Assembly: GCA_043228905.1 (NCBI GenBank)
Contig: JBHGNT010000002.1
Coordinates: 6,386,001-6,450,000 of the forward strand
Direction: 5' to 3'
Length of the DNA: 64,000 nt
DNA from: Azolla caroliniana
Lineage: Eukaryota; Polypodiophyta
Every line of letters starts with the position of its first letter. The first letter of the stretch is position 1. Below, piece after piece: positions 11,738 to 21,899 of this stretch. The notes under the pieces are model-generated. The model saw only the letters and a program-made list of their open reading frames with translations. It made no database searches and was not told the DNA's origin. The position numbers and the translations under genes were made by a program.

Positions 11738-12380
11738 TGTCGTGAAGAAAACTGGCCAAGGGCGGATTCGGGCAAAAAGGCGCATGAACCGGCTCTTACA
11801 CGGATGGACGCATGAATTGATATTTTGATATTGATTCATAAATGGATCAACTGATGTAAATACTAAGTAGTGCACATTTATTAGGAGGTATTGTGCGTAT
11901 CTCTGTCAGAAGGGACAGGGAATAAAGCGATTCGACTAGGAAAAGGGGCACCCCTTTTTGGGAACTATTTAAGGAGAGGAGAGAAGGAAGAGTGGGGGGA
12001 TCACGCGTTAAGGAGGACGAAGTGCTGCAGGACCGAGAGCCGAACTCTCTCTCCTCCTCTGACGGTCATTCTCTATGGGTATTCTCTGTGGGTGTGGGGA
12101 GTTCGACGCCTCTGCTTCGTGGGTAGCCCGTGCGCTGCCAGCAGAGGCTTTTCCTTTTGCGATTCTTTGGGTCCAGTGTGTTCCGTTTGTGTGCGTGAGT
12201 AGGGTCCCCGTGTCGGGCCCATCGCCGCCTTGCCAGTTGTAACTGTCAGAGTTTGTAATCTCTTGTTATTGTAATTAAGTGTTCTGTTCTATATCTCTCC
12301 TTCTCGCTTCTGTGTGTCTGTGATTCTCTCGCTCTCTCTCTCTCTCTCTCTCTCGCTCTTCGGTCCAAGACCCCCGTGGT
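11738..12380 (+). repeat. Gypsy-4 5' LTR (right end approximate)
   Basis: Starts TGTCGTGAAGAAAAC and contains a TATTTAAGGAGAGG box near 11967. A CT run lies at about 12327-12355. Its right end cannot be fixed because the partner LTR is truncated and no clear primer site was found. Confidence 0.65.
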
Positions 12381-12421
12381 CCCGCCCCTTCTACGTGCAC
12401 GGGCGGCAAAGGAGTCGAAAG

Positions 12422-12667
12422 ATGAGGAGATCGGAGCTAGCAGAGGCAATGGCGGTAGCCATCGACCGGCTAGTAAGCGCTCGTGAGTTGACGGGTACCC
12501 TCGATAGAGCCATTGAATCGATCGTCGGCTCTATAGGCCGGTTCGAAGGGAAAGACGCCACAAGTTATTTGGAGGCTTACGGGGCCGAAATGATCATGAG
12601 GGATATCCCGGAGGGCATGGGAAAGCCTTCGCGTTCTCGCCGGAGGAGATCGGGTGTGTGGACCTGA
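12422..12667 (+). pseudogene. Gypsy-4 gag, N-terminal remnant
   Basis: A short frame starting MRRSELAEAMAVAIDRL and passing through GRFEGKDATSYLEAY resembles the start of a retrotransposon gag. It ends where it meets, out of frame, the sequence encoding the RT N-terminus, so most of gag and all of the protease are deleted. Confidence 0.55.
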
Positions 12668-15387
12668 CGATCGTCGAACCGATGGTGATCTTCACGGTAC
12701 CGCATGTACCGTGGAATCTCAAACCAATTCCAGTGCCGAGAGCTCACATCCCGAAGTTGATGGAGCTTCTGAAGCAAAAGGTGGAGATGGGCATCCTCGA
12801 ACCGTCGAGTGCCCCGTATTCGAATCGGTGGTTTACGGTGCCGAAGATGAACGGCACGCTGCGCTTCATTCAGGACCTGCAACCGGTCAATAGGGTGACC
12901 ATCCCCAACGCAGGAATCGGACAGACCATAGACGAGTTCGCGGAGGCCTTCGCTGGAAGGTCGATCTATTCGGTCGATGACTTATACTCGGGGTACGACC
13001 AGTTCTAGCTAGCAGTCGAGAGCAGGGATATCACGACGATGCGAACCCCTCTCGGCCTAGTACTGATGTGTACCCTACCACAAGGTGGGATGAATTTGGT
13101 GGCGCATATGGTGAACGCAATGAACAAGGTGCTCAGGGACTGCATCCCGGACATCACCATGCCATTCTTGGACGACATCCCGATAAAGGGGTGTCCGGTG
13201 GAAGACGCGGACGAGACTATCGGGCCAGACGGATGCCGGAGGTTCATCGTGAACCACATCGACGACTACGAGAAGGTGCTGCAGAAGCTCGAAAATGCAC
13301 GACTCACCTTCTCCGTAGAAAAATCGGTGTTTGGGCACCTGTGCGGGCCCTACGGTAGGAAACCGTCTCCGGCAAAGGTGGAGGCCATCTCGGCGATGAG
13401 GGACGATTGCGGGTCTGTCACGGAGGTTTGCATATTCTTGGGAGCATGCGCGTTCTACCACATCTGGATTCTGCACTACGCGCATGTTGCGGAGCCTCTC
13501 TACGGGCTATTGAAGAAAGGGCATGGGTTTGAGTGGAGGACGGAGCACACGGAGTTGGTCCGGAGACTAAAGGTGGTGCTTACGGTAGCGCTGACCCTCC
13601 GTAAAGTGGTTTACGGCGAGGGTGTTCCCATTTGCGTAACGGTGGACACGAGCCCGATCGGGATCGGGTGGGTAATCAGTCAGGAGGACAAGGACGACGT
13701 TCGATTCCCGATCCGGTTCGGGGCGAAGGTATTGATCGAGTGGCAGTGAGGATACGCCCAAGTTAAGCGCGAGCTTTGGGGTATCGTTTCGGCAGTCAAG
13801 GCCGACAAGGACTATCTGATTGGGACGGAGGTGATCATCGAGACAGACTGCCTGCCGATACTCGGCATGGTTTCCGGATGCGCGATGCCGGACCTAGCAA
13901 TGCTCCGGTGGATAGCGTACATTAAGTCCATAAACCCGGTGATACGGCACATCTCTGGAAAGGACAACGCCATGACCGACATGCTTTCAAGAGCAAGGTT
14001 CAACGACGAAGACGGCATGGTTTCGGATGACGAAGAAGTCGGCGAGGATTTCTTCGGGTCGGCTAACGTAACGACGAGGAAAAGGGACACTCCGGCGCTT
14101 AACGAATTTGACGAAAGTAGGTACGACGGGGAGTGGCTCCAAATCGGGAGGTTCCTACGGATGATGACGTTAGACGCAGCATGGACGAGAGAGGAGGCGA
14201 GCCGGGTACGGAAGAAGGCGTACCGGTTCTTCCTGCGGGATGGGTGCATATGGAGGCACCCAAAGAAGAGAAAGGGCATCCCACTCCAAGTAATGGCAAA
14301 GAAAGAAGAACATGGGAAACTATTGGCGGCATTTCACGAGAGTCCCTGGGCCAGACACCATGGAACGTGGGCCACGTTCGAGAAGCTGAAGGAGAAGTAC
14401 TGGTGGCCGGGGCTGTACCGGGACGTGCATCAGTTCATAACGACTTGTGAAAGCTGTCAGATGCACTCTGTGGTCCGACATCGGGACGAGCTACACCCGA
14501 CTTACCCGCCTATGGTCCATTTCAAGTGGATGGTGGACTTGGTGACGATGCCGATGGGAGTAGGACAGATGCGATACCTGGTGCTTGCGCGGGAAGACTT
14601 AACGAACCAGGTGGAAGGCCGCGCACTACAGAACAAGACAACCGTGGCGGTATGCCGGTTCCTGATCGAAGAGATAGTGTGTCGGTACGGGTGCGTCGGG
14701 AGGATCGTGGCGGACCGGGGAGAGCTAGATGCGAGGGAGGTTGAGGAGCTGTTTGACCGGCTAGGGGTCAAACTCTCCCTCACTACGGCATACAATCCGG
14801 AGGCGAACGGAAAGGTAGAATGTGGGCATGGGCCGATCGTAAAGGCGTTGGTGCGTGCATGCGAAGGGCAGGTTGGGAATTGGCCGCGACTCCTTCCTTA
14901 CACACTATGGGCGGACCGAACTACGCACAGTTCGGTAACAGGGTTTATGCCGGAAGAGCTGATGTATGGACTGAAGCCGATCATGCCGGTGGAACGGATG
15001 GTTTCTTCGTGGGCGGCGGTAGATTGGAAGGACGAGATAAGCCGGGAGGAGTTGCTGGCGGCGCGGATTCGGCAACTCGAGCGGAGGCCGGAGGACATGA
15101 AACGGGCAAAGGAAAAGCTACGAGCGGCAAGGGAACGGAACAAGACCCGGTTCAACCTGACGCACCGGTTGCAACCAAAGAAGATCGAGGAAGGCGACTG
15201 GGTCTTGGTGTACGACAGCAGCCTCAACAATCAGCACAAGGCGGTGCGAAAGTTCGCGAGGAGATGGTTCGGGCCCTACACGGTGATGAGCGCGAATGAC
15301 AACGGCACATACCACCTCGCAGAACTTGACGGGACACGGCTAGCAGTACCGGTGGCCAGGAAGCGGATCAAAGCGTTCAAGAAGTAG
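12658..15387 (+). pseudogene. Gypsy-4 pol (RT, RNase H, integrase)
   Basis: One plus-strand frame spans about 910 codons with only two stops: TAG at 13006-13008 (after GYDQF) and TGA at 13747-13749. RT carries LRFIQDLQPVN, YSVDDLYSGYDQF and the catalytic FLDDIPIKG. RNase H carries ICVTVDTSPIGIGW and IETDCLPILG. Integrase has the HHCC region (HESPWARHHGTWATF...CESCQM) and the core MVDLVTMP, VADRGELDA and YNPEANGKVE. The tail ends in an RWFGPYTV motif. No chromodomain was seen. It differs strongly from Gypsy-1/2/5 and represents another lineage. Confidence 0.88.
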
Positions 15388-15546
15388 TTCGAGGACGAGC
15401 CGGACCCAGAAGGCGTGGATGAGAGCGATGACGACGACCAATTCGAGCCCGACAAAGAATTGGAGAGCGTCGACTGAAGCCGGTTTTCTTCGGTATCAAC
15501 CCGTCTCTGGCGCATGCCGGTGGATGCACGGTTTGGTGGGGGCGGA

Positions 15547-15967
15547 TGTCATGAAGAAAACCGGCCATAGGCGGATTCGGGCAAAAAGGTACATGAACCG
15601 GCTCTTACACAGATGGACGCATGAATTGATATTTTGATATTGATTCATAAATGGATCAACTGATGTAAATACTAAGTAGTGCACATTTATTAGGAGGGAT
15701 TGTGCGTATCTCTGTCAGAAGGGACAGGGAATAAAGCGATTTGACTAGGAAAAGGGGCACCCCTTTTTGGGAACTATTTAAGGAGAGGAGAGAAGGAAGA
15801 GTGGGGGGATCGCGCGTTAAGGAGGACGAAGTGCTGCAGGACCGAGAGCCAAACTCTGTCTCCTCCTCCGACGGTCATTCTCTGTGGGTATTCTCTGTGG
15901 GTGTGGGGAGTTCGACGCCTCTGCTTCGTGGGTAGCCCGTGCGCTACCAGCAGAGGCTTTTCCTTCT
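15547..15967 (+). repeat. Gypsy-4 3' LTR, truncated
   Basis: Copy of 11738-12158. It breaks off at about 15967 within CTTTTCCTTCTGC and is followed directly by Copia-E gag sequence. Confidence 0.85.
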
Positions 15968-16708
15968 GCTTCGCGACACCGTCCTGTCCTTTTGGAAGTG
16001 TCCAGGTTTTCCACAATAAAAGCACACAGGCTTACCTCTAGACTTCGATCTGGCGTGGGATTTGTCTGTTCGCTGCAGACTTCTTCTTCGCCGGTCCCTT
16101 CCTCTGTCCATATGTTGAGTCAGATTCGACTCCGTTTGAGACAAGACTCCTTTGTCTTTCCTCCTTGCCTCCTCGTTTAGGATGCTTGTCTTCACCGTCT
16201 ATAAAGACAAGTTCTCTTCTTGATAGGAGGTGTTGAGAGTAACCGCCAGGTTCTCCCAACTTTCCGGTAGTGTGCACATCAGCAGGATGGCATGCATTGC
16301 GTCATCCAGGGGAAACTTGGTCGTTGCAAGTTGATTCACATACCCCATGAATGTGCTGATATGTTCGACGATGCTCTCACTGTCTCTGTATTTCAGCTGT
16401 ACGATTTTTCTCATTAGCGAGGTTCTGTTTAGTGTGTTCTTCCTCTCGTATAGACCCGACAACTTCTACCACATCTCGTGGGCATTCGTGTCATTTGCCA
16501 CATCGACACATTGTCAGATTGTGGCCACCGCCTTCCTATTCAGAAGCTTCCAGTCCGACCCCAATACCCCCTTGGGTATTTCTGCTCTGTCGACTGGCTC
16601 GTACAAGTCTTTAACTATGAGAAGGTCTTTCATCTTTATCTTCCAGTCTACATAGTTATGTAGGTTCAGAACTATCATACCTGGGAAACCGCTAACACCT
16701 CCTTCCAT
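15968..16708 (-). pseudogene. Copia-E gag
   Basis: It starts MEGGVSGFPGMIVL at 16708 and runs in pieces (16708-16514, 16462-16199, 16195-15968) with stops between. It has a UBN2-like Copia gag core (ESIVEHISTFMGYVNQLA, LPESWENLAVTL) and a zinc knuckle start CFYCGKPGHFQKD. The last cysteine of the knuckle is not present: the frame leaves homology just before the junction with Gypsy-4. Confidence 0.83.
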
Positions 16709-16721
16709 GCTTGCACCTCAA

Positions 16722-16733
16722 GCTCTAATACCA
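16722..16733 (-). promoter_or_regulatory. Copia-E primer binding site
   Basis: The minus strand reads TGGTATTAGAGC, one base off the tRNA-iMet complement, three bases inside the 5' LTR. Confidence 0.85.
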
Positions 16734-16736
16734 GTT

Positions 16737-17280
16737 TGCTGAGAAATTGTTGCGGAATTTAAATCACAATAGACATACAACGTTGAAATACGAATCACAC
16801 ACGAATACCAGAATAGACAAGATAAACAATGGTGCATAGAGATTTATGTGGAAACTCTAAAACGGGGAAAACCACGAGTGAACAAATTTCTTCACTATAG
16901 TATAGTGGATATACAATACATAGATGATTACAACACTCTGTCGAGTGTATCAGCCGCACAGGGCTCTTTGCATCTGCTGTTACACACACAACTATGGCGC
17001 TGCTCTACCTTCTTTCTCTCACACTCCCTTGTGTTCTACAACTTTTGTTCTTACACACTACAACCTCTACACATAGCATAAAGTTTGCCCAAGTTGTATA
17101 TATATTTACACAACTTTTCGGCTATTTACATACGTAGCCCTCATGGGGCGCACACTTAGACTATTTACAAGAATAGTCACCCGAGTGCCTCATCAACTCG
17201 GCTCTTGTTTTCCAACTCTTCGACTGTCGGCTTTCCGAACTGTCAGATCATCCTCCCACTGGAGGGACATATTCCCAACA
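16737..17280 (-). repeat. Copia-E 5' LTR
   Basis: Partner of 8512-9055 with the same length and ends. Its first bases read TGCTGAG instead of TGTTGAG. Confidence 0.92.
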
Positions 17281-18205
17281 CATATCACCCTCAGTACCCT
17301 TGGACGGAGAAAGTATGGACCGGTAAGGATGTGTCTTACCGGCATCTGAAGGTGTTCGGGTGTCTCGCTTACGTGCATGTGGCAAAGGACTGGAGAGCAA
17401 TGTTGTATCCAAAGTCCCAGCCCTGCATATTCCTCGGATACGGCGATGATAAGTTCGGCTACTGAGTATGGGATCCGGTCGACAAGAAGGTTTTCCGGAG
17501 TCGAGATATTATCTTCATGGAGGACAAGACCCTTGCCGATTGGGAGTCGGAGAAGAAGATAATGAACTCCGAGTCGACTGCCAAGGATCAGTTTGATGAG
17601 ATTCGAACCTACCCGGCTAGGACCCGGTTGACACTCGAAGAACCGGCCGGTTACGGTGAGGATACCGAACCGGCAGAAGAAGGAGAGGAACAGGACAAGA
17701 CCCCGAATCAGATTCGGATGAAGAATAAACAGAGGAGTCGGTTGCCGAAAGCCAAAGCCAACGATATCCTCTCAGAGAAAGAAGAGCCCCCCGGAGATTT
17801 CCGGATGCAGAGCATGTGTTGCTGACAGATGAGGGGGAGCCAGAAAGCTTCGAAGAAGCGAAGGATGACACCCATAGCCGCAAGTGGTTAAGTGCCATGC
17901 AGGACGAGATGGATTCCCTGCATGAGAACCACACGTATGAATTGGTGGAGTTACCGAAAGGAAAGAGGGCACTCCGAAACAAGTGGGTGTATAAGCTGAA
18001 ACCGGGAGATGTCGGCAACCCCCCAAGGTACAAAGCCAAGATCCTAGTGAAGGGGTTCCAGCAAAAGAAGGGAGTGGACTTCGACAAGATATTTGCCCTA
18101 GTAGTGAAGATGACTTCCATTCAGACGGTATTGAGCATAGCGGCAAGCATGGATCTCGAGGTAGAGCAGTTAGACGTGAAGACGACATTCCTTCACGGTG
18201 ACCAG
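17281..18205 (+). pseudogene. Copia-F integrase C-terminus and RT N-terminus
   Basis: Continues from 8511 after Copia-E. RVWTGKDVSYRHLKVFGCLAY (read in pieces) and FRSRDIIFMEDKT match Copia-D. The FGY codon is followed by TGA at 17463-17465 where Copia-D has CGA. RT N-terminal motifs follow at 17816-18200 (KRALRNKWVYKLK, GVDFDKIFA, QLDVKTTFLHGD). The sequence corresponding to the LEEEIYMQQ region is then cut by the solo LTR, with a 4-bp loss next to it. Confidence 0.88.
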
Positions 18206-18718
18206 TGTTATACGTTTTAGGGTTAGGGTTAAGGACGATGATAATCATGATAAAGATAGACATGGTGGTTATGATGATGATGGAGAGTATGGATTGATGG
18301 CGAGAGAGATCATGTGCATTGAGAAGCATTGCGGGGTGGGGGGTGGTGCCTAGGATGGCTCCACCCCCCTCCCAAGGGGATTCAACGTTGAGGGGGAGAG
18401 AGAGAGAAAGAGAGATGACAAGAGAGAGAGAGATTGAGAGAGAAAATGTTCATTCATCTTTCATTCATTCCCCATAAGGGGGTTAAATAGTACAAGAGGG
18501 GGTAGATACATAGGGGTGTAAGCCCCCTCGAGCATTCATACTGGACACTCACTCACACCTCCTCGTATCCATCCACATGCACACACGTGTGCATGTGTTC
18601 ACATACGTATAGACTCACAATTACATTTATGTCCCCTACACATACACAACAACATCATGATAACATTTGACCCTCGATCATCACACTTGACTCTCCGTAC
18701 ATCTCGTACGGGGTAACA
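18206..18718. mobile_element. Solo LTR inside Copia-F RT
   Basis: A 513-bp segment with ends TGTTATACG...GGGTAACA and a perfect 5-bp duplication ACCAG on both sides (18201-18205, 18719-18723). It has no coding capacity; it contains GA runs (about 18399-18443) and short inverted repeats. TG...CA ends and a 5-bp duplication are typical of an LTR left after recombination between the two LTRs of an element. The parent element is not in the window, so its family is unknown. Confidence 0.82.
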
Positions 18719-18723
18719 ACCAG

Positions 18724-19920
18724 AGGAGATCTATATGCAACAACTAGAGAATTTGTGAAGAAAGGGAAGGAGCGCCTGGTTTGTCGGTTGAAGAAGAGCC
18801 TATACGGACTAAAGCAGGCTCCCCGGCATTGGTACCGGAAGTTTGACTCCTTCATGACCGATCAAGGGTACCACAAGACGCAGGCCGATCACTACGTATT
18901 TGTGAAGAAGTTCGAAGGTGGAGACTTCCTGATACTCCTCCTGTACGTGGACGACATGTTGATTGTCGGACGAGACCTAGTCAAGATACGGATGCTGAAG
19001 AAGGCTCTGAACCGGACCTTCTCAATGAAAGACTTGGGTCCCGCAAGACAGATATGGGGATGCATATCATCCGGAACCGGTCAAAGAAGCAATTGTGGCT
19101 GTCACAAGAGAAGTACGTGACAAAGATGCTTCAGCGGTTCAACATGTCAGATGCTAAACCGGTCGGATCGACACTCCCGGCAAACCACAAGTTATCCGTT
19201 AAGCAAAGCTCGAAGATGAAGGCAGAGAAGGTGGATATGATGAAGATACCATATGCCTCTGCCGTCGGGAGCTTAATGTACACAATGGTGTGTACCCGAC
19301 CTGATATTGGATACGCAGTCGGAGTGGTGAGCTGGTTTATAAGCAATCCCAGCAAGGAGCACTGGAATGCAGTAAAATGGATACTCCGATACTTGAAAGG
19401 CACCTCAACTATGTGTCTCCGATTCGGCTCTGGTAGACCCCAACTTGACGGCTTCACCAATTCGGATATGTCGGCTGATGCGGATACGAGCCGGTCAACA
19501 TCCAGATACGTCACGACATATGCAAGGGGAGTTGTTTCGTGGCAGTCGAGGCTGCAGAAGATGGTTGCGTTGTCAACCACAGAAGTGGAATACATGGCAG
19601 TTGTGGAAGCCGGCAAGGAAATACTATGGATGAAGGACTTCATCGGAGAGCTAGGGATCCGACAAGATGAATACCGGCTCTACTGCGATAGTCAAAGTGT
19701 CATCCACCTTGCAAAGAACGCAACGTATCATTCCAGGATGAAGCGCATCCACTGGAGGTACCACTAGATTCGGGAGTGAGTGGAAGATCAAGAGTTCGTG
19801 CTGACGAAGATCCACACGGAGGAGAATGGGTCAGATATGTTGACCACGGTGCTGACCCCTGACAAGCTAGACGCATGCCAAAAGTGGATCAGACTGATGA
19901 GGCATCCCATGCCAGAGTGA
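18724..19920 (+). pseudogene. Copia-F reverse transcriptase and RNase H
   Basis: Resumes at EEIYMQQ-like codons, then SLYGLKQAP, LLYVDDMLIVG (catalytic), and a frameshift near 19050 inside GPARQI. The second frame (19054-19767) has MHIIRNRSKKQLWLSQEKY, SAVGSLMYTMV and the RNase H motifs GFTNSDMSAD, TTEVEYMAVVEAG and KRIHWRYH. It then passes stops and ends RHPMPE at a TGA (19918-19920). The N in TNSD replaces the usual D, so an RNase H catalytic residue is altered. Confidence 0.88.
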
Positions 19921-19930
19921 AGGGGGAGTT
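19921..19930 (+). promoter_or_regulatory. Copia-F polypurine tract
   Basis: AGGGGGAGTT sits between the pol stop and the 3' LTR. Confidence 0.8.
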
Positions 19931-20519
19931 TGTCAAGATCTCGATCCCTCCGGATGGGATGATGAAGGCCCGGTGAGAGCCGGATAATGAGTACCCGACA
20001 AGGAAGACCCGGTAAGAACCGGATGTTGCAGGCCCGATTAGAATCTCTCACCGGATGAAGGGACATATATGTAAATATGTTCCAGAGAGCCCACTAGGGC
20101 TATATTTGTAAATAGCCCGAAATTCATATTAGTATAAATATGACCTAGGGCAAACTCTTGGTTGTTGTTGTCATTATTTGTATAGTGTTATTGGTGTAAC
20201 TGTTGTACAGAGTGAGAGAGAGAGAGAGATACAGAGCAAGTCTCTGTTGTAACTGCCGTCAGGCGAAGTGAGAGAGCAAGAGGTCGTTGCCTCTATGTTC
20301 CTCTGTCCTTACATAGTGATAGTTGGAGTTTGTGGACTCCCATGGTTTTTCCCATTTAGGGTTTTCCACATAAACATATTGTGTACCCTTTCTCATATTG
20401 CTTGTGTGTGCATGCATTTATCTTCATTGCCCATTTCGTCTGTGGTTGTGATAATCATGAAGTGATTGAAGTCTCGATTGTGGCCGAGATATATTCCGCA
20501 TACACATATTTTTGCGTCA
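19931..20519 (+). repeat. Copia-F 3' LTR
   Basis: TGTCAAGATC...GCGTCA, partner of 6106-6707. It has the same TATAAATA box (near 20134) and a shorter GA run (about 20213-20228). Confidence 0.9.
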
Positions 20520-20992
20520 GATGAGCCCACATGCTATCGGTATCAAGGGGTCGTGGTACGTGAAAGCTTCTTCTACACCGAGAAGACATTAGGGGAACGG
20601 GGAGCGTACATTGGCTACAACCCGGTAGATGTAGACGCAGCTAGGATTACGAGTACGGGGAGAACACACAGATGAAGGAACAATAATAGCGAGATTTATA
20701 TTAAATGAGAAAGCTCACAATGAATCCAGTACACGGCTCTCGGCCGGAACAATCTTGTGCAGAGCTAAGCGCTACTATATTAATCCTGCTAATAATCTAG
20801 GTATATCTCCCTCTGCCGAGGTATGCAGGTCTCGGCTTATATAGTTTTCTTGTTTACACAGAGCCGAGCCCTCGACTGATTGTGAGGGGCTCACAACTCG
20901 ACTAATTTAGTTCTACCTATTTCCTCACCTACTTTTCTACCTACCGGCGAGTTTACATATTTTATAATTACATTTTTGGCCTATGGACAACA
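20520..20992 (-). repeat. Gypsy-1 5' LTR and start of leader
   Basis: On the minus strand a probable LTR starts TGTTGTCCATAGG at 20992 and has TATATAAGCCGAG near 20842. It runs to about 20566, then meets TTTCACGTACCACG, which is also found at the LTR/leader border of Gypsy-2 (21525-21539). The exact LTR end and primer site are not clear. The duplication GATGA and Copia-F lie at the low-coordinate side. Confidence 0.65.
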
Positions 20993-21144
20993 ATTAACAG
21001 TGTCGGTTAGTAACCAGTTAAGACCCATTCAATACTACGGTCTATCCATATCTCCCCGTACCACCCTTTGGTGAAGTGTTCCATAGGGACACCCTGTGTT
21101 AGGGCTTGTCCAGCCTAAGGGATAACATAGTTTTTGGCGACCTC
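20993..21144. other. Spacer between head-to-head Gypsy LTRs
   Basis: 152 bp between two inferred LTR starts (TGTTGTCCA on each strand). It has no recognised gene or repeat. Confidence 0.5.
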
Positions 21145-21525
21145 TGTTGTCCAGAGGACAGAAATGTAAAATTAGGAAATTAGCAAACGCCGAGTCCGAG
21201 TATCACGGGCCACCGACGGCTCGGTTGTGTATTAGGGGAAAAGTTATTTAAACAAGGACCAGTACCTCAGAGAGGGGAGAAGAAAACTTTAGGCAAAAGC
21301 ACTAGCTTAGTCCTTCGTAATAAGATAAACTCGTAAGGTCACCGGCCATAGGCCGTGTTTTGTAATCTTTTCTGTCATAGTAATATATCTGATTTGTGCC
21401 TATTTTTGTTGCATGAGTCTGTGCTTTGATCCATACCTATGAGTTTCACGCCGCCACGTCTATCAAGACCTCGCTAGTGTTTTCTCTCTGAGCCCTGTAT
21501 CTCTCTCGACGCCTCTGTTACGAGC
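21145..21525 (+). repeat. Gypsy-2 5' LTR (ends approximate)
   Basis: The proposed start TGTTGTCCAGAGG mirrors the Gypsy-1 LTR start. A TATTTAAACAAGG box lies near 21247, followed by a pyrimidine-rich leader. With no 3' copy the boundaries rest on comparison with Gypsy-1 only. Confidence 0.55.
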
Positions 21526-21899
21526 CTTCACGTACCACGCCCTTGAAGACCGATAGACGCAGATCTATCAAAGGTGTTCACCCAAAGGAACAGGTAACAC
21601 AATTTGGCACACCCGGTTATAGTTGTGAGTGCACAACGAACATCGTTAAAGGTAACCACCAACCGCCGTTACGGCGCCCTCTCACACCACGAGGTCTCGG
21701 CCACCCGCCCGACGCCCTGAGCCAGTCGAAGGAACTTCCGACTTGGCGGTCACTGACCAATCCTTTCCCGATCAATCGGAGGCTTGTCTAGTGCAATCCT
21801 CGCCACCGGACACTTGATCGCGAGTTCATTCACCACCAGAACCCCCGTCGAGCCCTCCGGAGGTCAATCAACCGGAACTAAACCCCACAATACGACATC
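21526..21899 (+). other. Gypsy-2 untranslated leader
   Basis: Aligns with the Gypsy-1 leader. AACACAATTTGGCACACC is shared at about 21597-21614. It is non-coding. Confidence 0.65.

Larger units (their letters stand above)
11738..15967 (+). mobile_element. Gypsy-4, GC-rich Ty3/Gypsy element inside Copia-E
   Basis: Direct repeats begin at 11738 and 15547 with TGTC(G/A)TGAAGAAAA and remain near identical to the eye to about 15967, where similarity stops abruptly. The right LTR has lost its 3' part together with adjacent Copia-E DNA. Between the LTRs lie a gag remnant, RT, RNase H and integrase on the plus strand; no protease was found. A G-rich polypurine tract (TTGGTGGGGGCGGA) sits at 15533-15546. 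Base composition is visibly richer in G+C than that of the host elements. Confidence 0.88.
8512..17280 (-). mobile_element. Copia-E, LTR retrotransposon inside Copia-F integrase
   Basis: LTRs of equal length (544 bp) at 8512-9055 and 16737-17280. Flanks CAGAT (8507-8511) and CATAT (17281-17285) match at 4 of 5 bases. Without the element the host reads on through AACAGATCACCC, as in Copia-D. A minus-strand primer site lies beside the right LTR and a polypurine tract (AAGGGGGAGTT) beside the left one. Gag lies at the right and integrase-RT-RNase H at the left; Gypsy-4 lies between them. Confidence 0.93.
6106..20519 (+). mobile_element. Copia-F, LTR retrotransposon carrying three later insertions
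   Basis: LTRs at 6106-6707 and 19931-20519 are flanked by the perfect 5-bp duplication GATGA (6101-6105 and 20520-20524). Removing the element restores the Gypsy-1 leader in register with Gypsy-2, which confirms both ends. Its own DNA is 6106-8511, 17281-18205 and 18719-20519; the rest is Copia-E (with Gypsy-4) and a solo LTR. It is of the same family as Copia-D, which has the same LTR start, the same polyprotein and the same tandem repeat in the LTR. Confidence 0.93.

Noticed and set aside
15399-15535. Tail of Gypsy-4 pol as a separate acidic protein
   Set aside because: It is the region between the pol stop and the polypurine tract, a short Glu/Asp-rich read-through without a start.
18217-18233. 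Telomere-like TTTAGGGTTAGGG
   Set aside because: Only about two units, at the start of a solo LTR; too short to be an interstitial telomere array.
20535-21560. Long terminal inverted repeats of a DNA transposon
   Set aside because: The inverted match (CACGTACCACG region) is better explained by the shared leader of two Gypsy elements in opposite orientation.
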